Source: Pseudoalteromonas sp. UG3-2 (lineage in GTDB: Bacteria; Pseudomonadota; Gammaproteobacteria; Enterobacterales; Alteromonadaceae). From it: a stretch of 64,000 nucleotides of DNA. The notes beneath the pieces were generated by a model. It was not told the DNA's origin. It worked only from the letters and a program-made list of their open reading frames with translations, and did no database searches. This document shows positions 25,764 through 35,499 of the stretch, in pieces; the stretch's first letter is position 1, and each line of letters opens with the position of its first letter. The stretch lies in assembly GCF_037120705.1 (NCBI RefSeq), contig NZ_JAWLJU010000002.1:3260001-3324000 (forward strand), given 5' to 3'. Position numbers and translations under genes: made by a program.

Positions 25764-27140
25764 ATGGACTGGGTTTCAATATTACCGCCATTGATCGCCA
25801 TTCTGGTGGTGTTTTGGCGCAAGGAAGTGATCATTGCGTTAATACTTGCACTAATCTCTTCAGAGCTGCTGTTGGCATTACAAAATAATAACAGTCTACT
25901 CATTGGCGGCTTCTTTGGCAGTATTGAACGTATTGTCACGGTTATTACGTCCGCAGGCAACAGTCGTATTTTGATGTTCAGTGTGCTGATTGGTGCCTTA
26001 TTAGCGTACATTCGCGAGTCGGGAGGGGTCGCTGCAACCGTGAACATGCTACTTAATCGTGGCGTGGCGAAAAGTAAGCGCCAAGTAGGGCTTCTGACTA
26101 TGTTTACTGGCACCGCGGTATTTATTGAATCGAACATGAGTGTGCTGACCTCAGGTATTGTTGCCCGAGGCTTGTTTGATAAATTTAAAATGAGCCGTGC
26201 TCGGCTGGCTTATATTATCGATAGTACCAGTGCCCCAATCTGTATCTTAATTTTGCTCAACGGTTGGGGGGCATACGTGTTGGGTTTGTTGAGTAACTAT
26301 GAGCTAGAGCAGTCTGCCGTGAGTATTTTATGGGGCAGTGTGGCCTTTAACTTCTATGCCATTATTGCCTTACTCATCGTCTTTTACACCATAGTGTTTG
26401 ATAAAGTACATGGCCCAATGAGAGCCGCAGAAGCTGAATTAAAACAGCAAACAACCGCACTCGAAGCAGGCCCAGCGGCAACTAAATCACGCTATATGCT
26501 AGTGCCATTAGCCACGCTTATCATCAGTATGATCGGCTTTATGTTTTGGACCGGCGATGGGGTGCTGGCCAATGGCAGCGGCTCAAAGTCAGTGCTGTAT
26601 GCCACCATTTTAGCCTCTGTGGTCGCCTATATTTTGCTCCTCAGTGGCAAGCGCTTTAGCCACCACGAGTTAATGGATGTTGGCTTTAAAGGCATGGGAG
26701 AGCTGCTTCCTCTTGTCAGCATTGTGCTGTTGTCGCTGACACTCGGTGCTAGCCTTAAAGATCTTGGTACCGGCACCTTTGTGGCTTCCTTAGTTGGAGA
26801 TTATTTACCCATTTACCTAATCGTACCGGTACTATTTATTACTGGGGCCATTATGTCTTTTACTACCGGCACGTCTTGGGGCACCTTTGCCATTCTCATT
26901 CCCATTGGTGTACCGCTTATCCAAGCATTAGGCTTGCCGCCAGCGTTAGTGGTGGGCGCTATTTTAAGTGGCGGAATATTTGGTGATCATTGCTCTCCAA
27001 TTTCAGATACCAGTGCGGTATCAGCATTGGCGTCGGGCTGCGATCTGTTAACCCACGTCAAAACCCAGCTGCCTTATGCTTTACTGGGTGGCGCCTTGGC
27101 CATCGTATGCTTTTTTATCGCCAGTGTGGTCATGATTTAA
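25764..27140 (+). CDS. NhaC-family transporter (annotated class: Na+/H+ antiporter)
   Basis: Inner-membrane protein with 11-12 hydrophobic segments; 458 residues from ATG 25764, which has TTGAAG in front (a TTG at 25755 is in frame but less likely). Motifs typical of NhaC/ArsB-like carriers are GALLAYIRESGG, FIESNMSVLTSG, FTTGTSWGTFAILIPIG and GGIFGDHCSPISDTSAVSA. The family includes Na+/H+ antiporters and malate/lactate exchangers. Here it is divergent from an RpiR regulator next to an exported muramidase, so uptake of a cell-wall sugar or peptide coupled to Na+ is a fair alternative. Substrate is unproven. Confidence 0.85.
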   Translation: MDWVSILPPLIAILVVFWRKEVIIALILALISSELLLALQNNNSLLIGGFFGSIERIVTVITSAGNSRILMFSVLIGALLAYIRESGGVAATVNMLLNRGVAKSKRQVGLLTMFTGTAVFIESNMSVLTSGIVARGLFDKFKMSRARLAYIIDSTSAPICILILLNGWGAYVLGLLSNYELEQSAVSILWGSVAFNFYAIIALLIVFYTIVFDKVHGPMRAAEAELKQQTTALEAGPAATKSRYMLVPLATLIISMIGFMFWTGDGVLANGSGSKSVLYATILASVVAYILLLSGKRFSHHELMDVGFKGMGELLPLVSIVLLSLTLGASLKDLGTGTFVASLVGDYLPIYLIVPVLFITGAIMSFTTGTSWGTFAILIPIGVPLIQALGLPPALVVGAILSGGIFGDHCSPISDTSAVSALASGCDLLTHVKTQLPYALLGGALAIVCFFIASVVMI

Positions 27141-27243
27141 TGTTAGCCGAATGAAAGCTAGATTATTGATTTACATCGTGGTGCGAAGCAGTGACTTGGG
27201 CTAGAATGCTCGCACCAAAGGCTGATGATTAACTGCAGTAGTG

Positions 27244-27750
27244 ATGAAGTTACAACAAATAGATAAAAAGCGTTACCGTAAACATTTAAATCAGGTGATA
27301 GTCGCTTGCGTCGTCGCACTTACGGCAGGCAGCCTGGGTATTGCACAAGCACTAATTCAACTGTTTCCAGACCCTGATGGCAGTCACTTTCACTGGAATC
27401 TCAGCGGAGTGATCGTCAGTGTCATTGCCATTGCGCTAGTCTTGAAAAAGTACAAACACCATCCGTATATGACGGAAGTGACCTATGTCTGGGAGCTTAA
27501 GCAGTCGCTCAATAAAATTACCCGAAAAATGCGCAAGCTTAAGGCCGCTGCAGAGCAAGGTGATCTCGATGCCATGATAGCGATTCAATATAGCTACGCG
27601 GGCTCGAGACAATTATGGCAACTCGACGACAATACCATCACCATGGAAGAGCTGGCGATTTGGCAGGCTGAGTTAGATGCCCTAGCGGCGAAATACAATC
27701 TTGAGCCTAAAGCAGAGCAATACCGGCCAGAATTACTCGACAAGTTTTAA
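27244..27750 (+). CDS. DUF3087 family membrane protein
   Basis: 168 residues from ATG 27244 (a GTG just before it is in frame). Two hydrophobic segments (VIVACVVALTAGSLGIAQAL and VIVSVIAIALVL) are separated by a short FPDPDGSHFHWN loop. A soluble C-terminal part of about 100 residues follows (YVWELKQSLNKITRKMRKL..., AIQYSYAGSRQLWQLDDN). I recognise this as the DUF3087 family of marine gammaproteobacteria, function unknown. It stands alone after the transporter. Just past the stop is an unpaired MITE-like end (TACCAATTCG). Confidence 0.75.
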   Translation: MKLQQIDKKRYRKHLNQVIVACVVALTAGSLGIAQALIQLFPDPDGSHFHWNLSGVIVSVIAIALVLKKYKHHPYMTEVTYVWELKQSLNKITRKMRKLKAAAEQGDLDAMIAIQYSYAGSRQLWQLDDNTITMEELAIWQAELDALAAKYNLEPKAEQYRPELLDKF

Positions 27751-27942
27751 TACCAATTCGATCTAACTGAGGCTTAGCCACGTAAACTAATGCCTCACTG
27801 AGCGCATTTTAGTTAAAATGATTGCAGGCAGCGGTAATATACAAGCGTTCTGTTTGCAGCCCTTGTATAATGTCAGTAGAGACACCATATCTCAGTTATG
27901 GTAGCATATTGTTATATTATCACATTTAGGCAAGATTAAGAC

Positions 27943-28566
27943 GTGGCAGAAGTTAGAGCGAGAGTCGAGCTGAATGTAGGGCAGCACAGTAATATCCCTG
28001 CAGAAATAGTTTCTTTTTCGGGGTTAAAAGACGGGCAGGAGCATGTCGCGTTAGTATTCAATGGTGCTGATAAAGCACAAACTCCCCTGATCAGGATGCA
28101 TTCGGAGTGCCTAACCGGTGATGTTTTTCATTCTTCACGCTGCGATTGTGGCGAACAGCTAAATGAATGCATTGAAACCATGCACCAACAAGGTGGCGTT
28201 TTGCTGTATCTTCGTCAAGAGGGAAGAGGAATTGGTTTATACAACAAAATTGACGCCTATGTACTGCAATCGCAAGGCATGAACACCTATGAAGCGAATA
28301 ACCATTTAGGCTTTGAGGATGACTTAAGAGATTTCTCCGATGCGGTACTGATGCTTAAAGCGCTTGGCTTACACCATGTTAAACTCATGACCAATAACCC
28401 CAGGAAGCTGAAAGCCTTACGTGAAGCTGGTATCACCGTGGATGAAGTGGTTGGCACTAAGGCACATATTAAAGCTGGTGTGTCAGGGAATGAAAATTAC
28501 CTAAAAACCAAAGTGCAGCATGGCGAGCACATGTTGGACATTAAAAAAATATCCAAAGCCGATTAA
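27943..28566 (+). CDS. ribA: GTP cyclohydrolase II
   Basis: First step of riboflavin synthesis: opens GTP to the pyrimidine-phosphate intermediate. 207 residues. Zinc site C-x10-C-x-C in [31 protein letters not shown] and the [10 protein letters not shown] loop hold catalytic residues; LMTNNPRK near the end is conserved. It is a stand-alone RibA, with no fused RibB domain. Start is GTG at 27943 (an AGGCAAG stretch lies 10 bases upstream). No FMN riboswitch is seen in the 190-base leader. Confidence 0.95.
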   Translation: MAEVRARVELNVGQHSNIPAEIVSFSGLKDGQEHVALVFNGADKAQTPLIRMHSECLTGDVFHSSRCDCGEQLNECIETMHQQGGVLLYLRQEGRGIGLYNKIDAYVLQSQGMNTYEANNHLGFEDDLRDFSDAVLMLKALGLHHVKLMTNNPRKLKALREAGITVDEVVGTKAHIKAGVSGNENYLKTKVQHGEHMLDIKKISKAD

Positions 28567-28763
28567 CCCCTTTTGCTTAGTAAGCGCAATGTTGGCTTTG
28601 CCCATGAAAGGCCTGCATTCACATTGCACACTTTAGCCAGCAGCGAAAACTTTCTTTGCTGGCTAAATACCCGCCTTAAGGCCGCATAAATCAACCCAAC
28701 ATGGCTTTTCAGTTGTCTTGCGAACCAGTATAATCGATGCGTTTTTGCTAAATTAAGTGGATT

Positions 28764-29555
28764 ATGTCAACACCAATCAGAGTTTTTAAAGCAAACATGG
28801 GTGTGCAATGGATAAAAGCTGGATGGCAGATTTTTAGAACCCAGCCGCTCACCTTTATGTTGATGTATATTTTTATGGCCGTCGTCAGTCTGATGCCTAT
28901 TCTTGCGCCGATTTTGCATGTCGTTGCCGCGTTATCGGGCCCGTTTTTGACTGCTGGCTTTTATCTTGCGGTGATTAATAAGCAAGTCAACAAATCCATC
29001 AAGCTCGCAGATATTTTTGAGCCATTTGCCGCGAAAGGCCGGCGCATGCACTTATTCCGTGTTGGTATTTATCAAATGGCGGCAGCGCTTTTACTCACCA
29101 TGGTAGCAGGGGTATTATTCAGTGACGTTGGCACTGCTCTTGAAAACGCAGGGCCAAACACCGATGCCAACCAATTAATTGAGCTTATCGCCACTAACAT
29201 CACCCTGACCCAGGTGGGTTTTTATGTAATTGCACAATCATTGGTAATGATGGCGTTTGCTTACGTTGTGCCTATAGTATTTTTTCAAGGCGAAAAGCGC
29301 ATATTTCATAGCATGAAATTATCGCTTGGTGCGTTCTACCACAACATGGCACCGTTGACCATTTATGGCTTGATTATCGCGGCTCTGTTAGTGGCGGCTC
29401 TGCCATTATCGATGATCCCTGCGATAATTATCATGCCGGTGGCCATGATCAGCTTTTTTGTCTCATTTCAGGCGATGTTTATGCCAATTAATAAGGCGGA
29501 AGTTGAACAGGGCCAACAAAGTGAGCAGTCCAGCTCCGGCAGGTTTGATGCTTAA
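28764..29555 (+). CDS. BPSS1780-like integral membrane protein
   Basis: 263 residues with about six hydrophobic segments, in pairs (MLMYIFMAVVSLMPILAPIL, ALSGPFLTAGFYLAVI, MAAALLLTMVAGVLF, VIAQSLVMMAFAYVVPIVFF, LIIAALLVAALPLSMIPAI). The AGWQIFRTQP start is typical of the family of uncharacterised inner-membrane proteins. The stop overlaps the recX start by one base (TAATG), so the two are translationally coupled. It occupies the place that recA holds in many relatives (recA-recX-alaS). Function unknown. Confidence 0.75.
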   Translation: MSTPIRVFKANMGVQWIKAGWQIFRTQPLTFMLMYIFMAVVSLMPILAPILHVVAALSGPFLTAGFYLAVINKQVNKSIKLADIFEPFAAKGRRMHLFRVGIYQMAAALLLTMVAGVLFSDVGTALENAGPNTDANQLIELIATNITLTQVGFYVIAQSLVMMAFAYVVPIVFFQGEKRIFHSMKLSLGAFYHNMAPLTIYGLIIAALLVAALPLSMIPAIIIMPVAMISFFVSFQAMFMPINKAEVEQGQQSEQSSSGRFDA

Positions 29556-30043
29556 TGACAGAAGATGAAGTTAAAAAGCTGAAAAACTATGCCGTTTGGT
29601 TGCTATCACGACAAGAGTACTCAACCTCAGGTTTGCGGCAAAAACTACAGCAAAAAGGGGCCACATCCGAAGTAGCCGAGGAGTTATTACAGTGGCTACA
29701 GTCCCTCGATTACCTGAACGATGAGCGCTACGCTGAGAGCTACCTTAATCGTCAAGTTGCCAAAGGGCTCGGTGAAAAAAGAGTGTTACTGGACGCAAAA
29801 CAAAAAGGCGTAAGCCGTGAAACGCTGCAACAATTAATTGCAGAACAACAAATAGATTGGTACACGCAAGCCGCTAATACTTACCAAAAAAAATATGGTA
29901 TTTGCGCAACAAAATTAGAATACAAAGAAAAGACTAAACGCGTGCGCTACATGAGCTATCGTGGTTTTAGTTTCGATGAAATAGAATTTGCAATCGATAC
30001 TGCAATCAATGCAGCTGAGCAAGAAGCAATAAAAGGTGAATGA
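29555..30043 (+). CDS. recX: regulatory protein RecX
   Basis: Inhibitor of RecA filament growth and ATPase. 162 residues of three-helix repeats: [41 protein letters not shown], and the C-terminal [17 protein letters not shown]. All three repeats are recognisable. recA itself is not upstream. It is coupled by a one-base overlap to the membrane protein gene before it, and alaS starts 5 bases after its stop. Confidence 0.93.
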   Translation: MTEDEVKKLKNYAVWLLSRQEYSTSGLRQKLQQKGATSEVAEELLQWLQSLDYLNDERYAESYLNRQVAKGLGEKRVLLDAKQKGVSRETLQQLIAEQQIDWYTQAANTYQKKYGICATKLEYKEKTKRVRYMSYRGFSFDEIEFAIDTAINAAEQEAIKGE

Positions 30044-30047
30044 TCAC

Positions 30048-32651
30048 ATGCAGCAGATGACTACCGCACAAATTAGGCAAAGCTTCTTAGATTTCTTTGC
30101 CAAACAACAGCACCAAATCGTGCCATCCAGTTCCCTTATTCCGGGTAACGATGCCACCTTACTGTTTACCAATGCCGGAATGGTGCAATTTAAGGACGCA
30201 TTTTTAGGAGCTGAGAAGCGCCCTTATACTCGAGCAACCAGCTCGCAGCGTTGTGTTCGTGCAGGTGGTAAACATAACGATCTTGAAAACGTTGGCTACA
30301 CCGCCAGACACCATACTTTTTTCGAGATGTTAGGAAACTTTAGCTTTGGTGATTACTTTAAGGCCGAAGCGATTAAGTTTTCTTGGCAGTTCTTAACCGA
30401 AGTACTGCAACTGCCAAAAGAAAAGTTGCTAGTAACCATTTATCATAACGATGATGAAGCTTTTGATATTTGGTCAAAAGACGTAGGCATTGCAGAAGAC
30501 CGTATTATTCGTATTGATACTGCCGATAACTTCTGGTCAATGGGCGACACAGGTCCTTGTGGTCCGTGCTCGGAAATTTTCTACGATCACGGTGAACACA
30601 TTTGGGGTGGACCTCCTGGCACACCAGAAGAGGATGGCGATCGCTTTATCGAAATCTGGAATCTGGTTTTCATGCAATACAACCGTCATGCTGATGGCAC
30701 CATGGAACCGCTACCGATGCAATCGGTCGATACCGGAATGGGCCTAGAGCGTATTTCAGCCATCATGCAAGGCGTGCACTCTAACTATGAAATTGACCTA
30801 TTCCAAGCGTTAATTAAGGCTGCGGCAGAAATCACTGGTGCGCAAGATTTAGAAGACAAGTCTTTGCGCGTAGTGGCCGACCATATCCGCTCTTGTGCGT
30901 TCTTAATTGTTGATGGCGTAATGCCATCGAATGAAGGCCGTGGCTATGTGCTACGTCGAATTATTCGTCGTGCGGTGCGTCATGGTAATAAGCTTGGGGC
31001 GAAAGGGGCTTTCTTCTACAAACTGGTTGCGGCATTAACTGAACAAATGGGCGCTGCTTACCCTGAGCTGGCAAAACAGCAAGCCATTATTGAAAAAGTG
31101 TTGCGCATTGAAGAAGAACAGTTCGGTAAAACACTCGACCGTGGTTTAGCGATTTTAGAAGAGAACCTGAATGACATTGAAGGTGATGTTATCCCAGGAG
31201 ACTTAGTCTTCAAACTTTACGATACTTATGGCTTTCCAGCGGATTTAACCGCCGACGTTGCCCGTGAGCGCTTTATGACCATCGATGAGCGCGGCTTTAA
31301 GCAGTGCATGGACGAGCAGCGTAAGAAGGCACAAGCCGCAGGTAAGTTTGGCGCCGATTACAATGAGCGCTTAAAGTCTGATAAGCACACTGATTTTAAA
31401 GGCTATGATGCGGTTCACCATACTGGTACTGTTATTGAGATCTTTAAAGAGGGACAACATGCCGTCACCTTAGAAGACGGTGAGCAAGGGGTTGTCGTGC
31501 TTGACCGTACCCCTTTCTACGCCGAGTCGGGTGGTCAGGTTGGTGATACTGGGGTGCTAAAAGTAGCCAACGGCGAGTTTGTGGTCACTGACACGCAAAA
31601 ATTAGGTAACGCGTTTGCCCATCACGGTCACGTTGTTGGACGTATTGGTATCAACGATAAAGCCGATGCCCAAATTGACGCGGAGCGTCGTGAGCGAGTG
31701 AAGAAAAACCACACCGCAACGCACTTAGTGCACAAAGCGTTACGCGATTTACTCGGTGAACATGTTACTCAGAAAGGTTCATTGGTGCTGCCAGATCGTC
31801 TTCGTTTTGACTTCTCTCACTTTGAAAGCGTCACCAAAGCACAGCTACAACAAGTTGAAGATGCCGTGAACGCTGAAATTCGCCGCAACTTTGCACTCGA
31901 AACACAGCTGATGGACATTGACGCTGCCAAAGATAAAGGCGCTATGGCTTTGTTTGGCGAGAAGTACGATGACGAAGTCCGCGTGGTTTCCATAGGTGAC
32001 TACTCGATTGAACTGTGTGGTGGTACACACGTAAATCGTGCAGGCGATATTGGCCTGTTCAAAATCGTTTCAGAAGGCGGTATTGCTGCTGGGGTTCGTC
32101 GTATTGAAGCCGTTACTGGTGCCGATGCCATTGCATACGTTAATGACCAAGAGGCGCTGTTAAATGAAATTGCTGCGCTAGTGAAAGCAGAGCCAACCAC
32201 GGTAGTGGATAAAGTCACTGCACTACTAGAAAAATCCAAAGGCCTAGAAAAGCAAGTGGCTCAGCTGAATGACAAGCTTGCCAGTGCTGCGGGAGCATCG
32301 CTACTTGACTCGGCAACTGAGGTGAATGGCATTAAGTTGCTGGTTGCTAACGTGGCCGGAACGGAAGCCAAAGCCCTGCGTGGCATGGTGGATGATTTGA
32401 AAAACAAGATGGGCTCTGGCGTTATCGCCCTTGGCGTTGCCAACGGTGAAAAAGTCAGCTTAATTGCTGGGGTAACAAAAGATCTGGTTGGCCAAGTCAA
32501 AGCCGGTGAACTCGTTAACCACATGGCTGCTCAAGTCGGTGGTAAAGGTGGCGGTCGTCCAGATATGGCGCAAGCCGGTGGCTCACAGCCTGAAAACCTC
32601 GACGCAGCACTCAATAGTGTACCTGCCTGGTTAAGTGATTTAATCAAGTAA
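30048..32651 (+). CDS. alaS: alanyl-tRNA synthetase
   Basis: Charges tRNA-Ala and clears mis-charged Ser/Gly. 867 residues from ATG 30048; AAGGTGA is 8 bases upstream, while the longer GTG frame at 30036 would overlap recX. Aminoacylation core: [54 protein letters not shown]. Editing domain: [12 protein letters not shown] and [16 protein letters not shown]-Ala domain ends [15 protein letters not shown]. Order recX-alaS-lysC-csrA is conserved in related genomes. Confidence 0.97.
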   Translation: MQQMTTAQIRQSFLDFFAKQQHQIVPSSSLIPGNDATLLFTNAGMVQFKDAFLGAEKRPYTRATSSQRCVRAGGKHNDLENVGYTARHHTFFEMLGNFSFGDYFKAEAIKFSWQFLTEVLQLPKEKLLVTIYHNDDEAFDIWSKDVGIAEDRIIRIDTADNFWSMGDTGPCGPCSEIFYDHGEHIWGGPPGTPEEDGDRFIEIWNLVFMQYNRHADGTMEPLPMQSVDTGMGLERISAIMQGVHSNYEIDLFQALIKAAAEITGAQDLEDKSLRVVADHIRSCAFLIVDGVMPSNEGRGYVLRRIIRRAVRHGNKLGAKGAFFYKLVAALTEQMGAAYPELAKQQAIIEKVLRIEEEQFGKTLDRGLAILEENLNDIEGDVIPGDLVFKLYDTYGFPADLTADVARERFMTIDERGFKQCMDEQRKKAQAAGKFGADYNERLKSDKHTDFKGYDAVHHTGTVIEIFKEGQHAVTLEDGEQGVVVLDRTPFYAESGGQVGDTGVLKVANGEFVVTDTQKLGNAFAHHGHVVGRIGINDKADAQIDAERRERVKKNHTATHLVHKALRDLLGEHVTQKGSLVLPDRLRFDFSHFESVTKAQLQQVEDAVNAEIRRNFALETQLMDIDAAKDKGAMALFGEKYDDEVRVVSIGDYSIELCGGTHVNRAGDIGLFKIVSEGGIAAGVRRIEAVTGADAIAYVNDQEALLNEIAALVKAEPTTVVDKVTALLEKSKGLEKQVAQLNDKLASAAGASLLDSATEVNGIKLLVANVAGTEAKALRGMVDDLKNKMGSGVIALGVANGEKVSLIAGVTKDLVGQVKAGELVNHMAAQVGGKGGGRPDMAQAGGSQPENLDAALNSVPAWLSDLIK

Positions 32652-32658
32652 TCAGCAC

Positions 32659-33882
32659 GTGGCGCTGATTGTTCAAAAGTTTGGTGGCACTTCGGTGGGC
32701 TCTATCGAGCGCATCGAGGCTGTCGCTGAACATATCATCAAAACGCAGCAGCAAGGCCATCAGGTTGTGGTGGTATTGTCTGCCATGTCAGGCGAAACCA
32801 ATCGGCTGATCTCATTAGCGCAACAAATTGATGCACGTCCCAGTGCTCGAGAGCTGGATGTGTTATTGACCACCGGTGAGCAAGTGTCGATAGCGCTGCT
32901 GGCGATGGCCATCATTAAGCGGGGTCATTCGGCGGTAAGTTTACTTGCCGATCAGGTGGGCATAAAAACCGACAATATGTTCTCCAAAGCGCGTATTACT
33001 GCCATTGATACTGCTCGCTTACAGCAGGAGCTGCAGCATAATCGCATTACCATCATTGCCGGTTTCCAAGGTCGTGATCCTGAAGGCAATATCACCACAT
33101 TAGGGCGCGGTGGTACCGACACCACAGCAGTGGAAATTGCCGGCGCATTACAAGCGGATGAGTGCCAAATATATACCGATGTTGATGGCGTATATACCAC
33201 TGATCCACGCATTGAACCCCACGCAAAACGCCTTTCCTATGTGACCTTTGCAGAGATGTTAGAACTTGCTAGCCTCGGCGCCAAAGTTCTGCAGATCCGC
33301 TCTGTTGAAGCGGCGGGGCGATATAATGTGCCGCTGAGGGTATTGTCATCATTTGCCCCTGACAGTGGCACATTAATTAGCTATGAGGAACGCAAAGTGA
33401 ATGCACATAAAGTGGTGTCTGGCATTGCTAGTAATAAAGATGAGGCACTGATCTGGGTAAAAGACGTTGACGTAAAACCAAGTAACCTAGCTAATTTACT
33501 CGCTATACTAGGTGAGCATGGTATCGAAGTGGATATGATTAACCAATTGAACCACAGAGAGAAAAAAATAGACTATGCTTTTACTGTAGACGTTTCGGAT
33601 GTACCACTAGTGACAGAAATCATTACCGCGCAATCACCACAATTAGGTGGCGCAGTGGTCGATGTTAATGCTAACGTAGCAAAAATATCAGCGGTTGGTA
33701 TTGGTATGAAGTCTCATCCAGGGGTAGCAGGGTTGTTCTTTAAGGCTCTGGCTGAAGAAGGGATCCAATCGTTGCTCGTTGCCACCGCAGAGATAAAAAT
33801 CTCAGCGCTGGTAGAAGAAAAGTATTTAGAGCTAGCGGTAAGAGCGTTACACGCAAAGTTTGAATTGGAAAGTATTGAGTAA
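32659..33882 (+). CDS. lysC: aspartokinase, monofunctional
   Basis: Phosphorylates aspartate, the first step to Lys, Met, Thr and diaminopimelate. 407 residues with kinase motif VQKFGGTSVGSIERI, the TTGEQVSIALL and GRGGTDTTAVEIA stretches, and two C-terminal ACT domains (about 265-405) for feedback control. No homoserine dehydrogenase is fused. It starts with GTG, 8 bases after alaS, and lies two genes before csrA, as in many marine gammaproteobacteria and pseudomonads. Confidence 0.94.
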   Translation: MALIVQKFGGTSVGSIERIEAVAEHIIKTQQQGHQVVVVLSAMSGETNRLISLAQQIDARPSARELDVLLTTGEQVSIALLAMAIIKRGHSAVSLLADQVGIKTDNMFSKARITAIDTARLQQELQHNRITIIAGFQGRDPEGNITTLGRGGTDTTAVEIAGALQADECQIYTDVDGVYTTDPRIEPHAKRLSYVTFAEMLELASLGAKVLQIRSVEAAGRYNVPLRVLSSFAPDSGTLISYEERKVNAHKVVSGIASNKDEALIWVKDVDVKPSNLANLLAILGEHGIEVDMINQLNHREKKIDYAFTVDVSDVPLVTEIITAQSPQLGGAVVDVNANVAKISAVGIGMKSHPGVAGLFFKALAEEGIQSLLVATAEIKISALVEEKYLELAVRALHAKFELESIE

Positions 33883-33906
33883 ACTAAGTTTTTGCTTACT
33901 TTTCTG

Positions 33907-33964
33907 GGAAGTTTTATTTAAAATGGAAGTGACGCGGAATCTTTTAAATTTTGGAATAACAGGA
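33907..33964 (+). promoter_or_regulatory. csrA leader with repeated GGA motifs
   Basis: Five GGA triplets in 58 bases before csrA: 33907, 33925, 33936, 33953 and 33962, the last being the Shine-Dalgarno itself. CsrA binds paired A(N)GGA sites that overlap the ribosome site, and E. coli csrA is controlled by its own product, so autoregulation is likely here. Confidence 0.55.
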
Positions 33965-33972
33965 GCAAGAGA

Positions 33973-34158
33973 ATGCTAATACTAACTCGTCGAGTAGGTG
34001 AAACCCTGATGATTGGTGATGAAGTAACTGTAACTGTGCTAGGTGTTAAAGGTAACCAAGTACGTATTGGTGTTAACGCGCCGAAAGACGTTTCAGTTCA
34101 CCGTGAAGAGATTTACATGCGAATTCAGGCTGAGAAGTCGAATCCTGGCAACATGTAA
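33973..34158 (+). CDS. csrA: carbon storage regulator CsrA
   Basis: RNA-binding dimer that represses or activates translation of many mRNAs for carbon use, motility and biofilm. 61 residues, the family length. It shows [39 protein letters not shown] with the conserved RNA-contact Arg and Val-His-Arg-Glu-Glu-Ile, and a short tail. CAGGAGCAAGAGA precedes the ATG. A terminator follows. In E. coli the serV-argVYZQ tRNA genes come next; here they are 11 kb away. Confidence 0.97.
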   Translation: MLILTRRVGETLMIGDEVTVTVLGVKGNQVRIGVNAPKDVSVHREEIYMRIQAEKSNPGNM

Positions 34159-34185
34159 TTCAATAGTAAGTACTGAATTTTGAGT

Positions 34186-34208
34186 AAACCCCGCAACTAG
34201 CGGGGTTT
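34186..34208 (+). terminator. csrA terminator
   Basis: Perfect 9-base stem AAACCCCGC / GCGGGGTTT with loop AACTA and a T-rich tail. Confidence 0.88.
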
Positions 34209-34279
34209 ATTGTTTCTGTCACAGAAAAACCTATTACTTAATAAATGTCACTGGAAGGCGGTATCAACAGCACATGACT

Positions 34280-34816
34280 TTAGTGCTTAATTATCTCGCT
34301 TTGCTTGGTCAAAAAAGCGCACGCTTCTGGCGTTAATACCGACTTGCTGATGTAGCTTGGTTTGCCGCCCTGAACAATTAAAAAGCCGCGCTCGGTTTCT
34401 GTTAGCGCCTCAAGAGCAGTAAAAGGATAAGAAAACTCAGCATGGTGCGCTTGCGTCTCAATGCCTTGTTGAGACACCTTAACGGTCACCATATTGCCCG
34501 CAGCCCGAGATAAGTTCTGCCTAATCACCCACCAAGACTTACGGTAATAAAAGGCCAAACACTCAACCACAGCCAGCAAGATTAAAAAGTTACCGAGATA
34601 GGGCTGCTCTAAGCCATAAATTGCCAATAAGCCCAGAGCTGTTAGCAATACCAGCAAGCCATATTTTGGCTTGATGGCAAAACCATTGGCTTCTGATTCC
34701 TCAAAACACTCTTTAAAGTATGCTTTATCAAGCTTGAATTGGCTATGAAACGACAAATTTTCATTTTCTTTTACTGACGACATAAGCTTATCTTTGGTGA
34801 TTTTTCTGCCGCTCAT
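34280..34816 (-). CDS. YcxB-like membrane protein
   Basis: 178 residues. Two hydrophobic segments (about 55-95: YGLLVLLTALGLLAIYGL, then NFLILLAVVECLAFYY) follow a soluble N-terminus (LSFHSQFKLDKAYFKECF). After them is a small beta-rich domain with VTVKVSQQGIETQAHHAEFS and YPFTALEALTETERGFLIVQ that resembles the YcxB/PH-like fold; SKSVLTPEACAFL near the end fits that reading. An internal ATG at 34783 is an alternative start. Function unknown. Confidence 0.6.
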   Translation of the reverse strand: MSGRKITKDKLMSSVKENENLSFHSQFKLDKAYFKECFEESEANGFAIKPKYGLLVLLTALGLLAIYGLEQPYLGNFLILLAVVECLAFYYRKSWWVIRQNLSRAAGNMVTVKVSQQGIETQAHHAEFSYPFTALEALTETERGFLIVQGGKPSYISKSVLTPEACAFLTKQSEIIKH

Positions 34817-35235
34817 TATACCGTGTTGAGATCTGATATCAGCAGTTTAGCGGCAATTAATTTTTGCTAAGGCAGTAATAGTATAGGTTTTAGCTTTACG
34901 TTTACGTAAAGGTTATGTTTTGGTCAGTCCAATTTACAAGTTGTCAGCTAGGCATTGTGATGCCACTGCGATCCCTTAGCTGTAGGGGGCATTTAGGAGC
35001 GATATTTTGAATATTTTTCATATTTATTCGCGGATAAAGCCCTTATTTAGCCATGTTCCAAGCGTAACTCTCTGATAGTAATTGATTAATATATTTTGGT
35101 ATTACCAATTTACAACTTGCTTTACAGCACCGTGTTTTTTGTTATAAGGTGAATAAAATACATAAAAAGTGACGCTTTGTTGCAGCAGGTTAACAAGCTG
35201 AGCGACAAAGCGAATAGCAAGTTTAAGGGGTAACA
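34817..35235 (+). promoter_or_regulatory. oadGAB upstream region with leader hairpin
   Basis: A 419-base AT-rich gap. The only structure I see is a stem CGCTTTGT-TGC (35173-35183) / GCG-ACAAAGCG (35202-35212) with one G-U pair and an 18-base loop, ending 23 bases before the oadG start and so within any mRNA leader. It could gate oadG translation; no known riboswitch pattern is recognised. Confidence 0.4.
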
Positions 35236-35490
35236 ATGGATATAGGTGCGCAGTTATTGCAGGCAGCAAACCTCATGCTAACAGGCATGGTTGGAGTGTT
35301 TGTATTTCTATCCATATTGATATTTGCAATGCGACTACTTGCCAGCTTTGCTCGCAAGGTGAGCGCGGCAACTCCTGCCAATACGGCGGCGTCGACACGG
35401 GCCAAGCCGGGATCATCACAGGGCGTTCCACAAGCGCATATTGCAGCAATTAGTGCTGCTATTGCGGCCTACAGAAAGAATAACAAATAG
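35236..35490 (+). CDS. oadG: oxaloacetate decarboxylase gamma subunit
   Basis: Small membrane subunit that holds the Na+-pumping decarboxylase together. 84 residues: one N-terminal membrane helix (NLMLTGMVGVFVFLSILIFA), then an Ala/Pro-rich linker and the C-terminal HIAAISAAIAAYRKN, which carries the conserved metal-binding end. AAGGGGTAAC precedes the ATG. First gene of oadGAB, with 9-12 base gaps. Confidence 0.93.
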   Translation: MDIGAQLLQAANLMLTGMVGVFVFLSILIFAMRLLASFARKVSAATPANTAASTRAKPGSSQGVPQAHIAAISAAIAAYRKNNK

Positions 35491-35499
35491 GGGTTTAGC

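Noticed and set aside
27751..27942. FMN riboswitch upstream of ribA
   Set aside because: No AGGGYGAAGGG-type conserved blocks are present.
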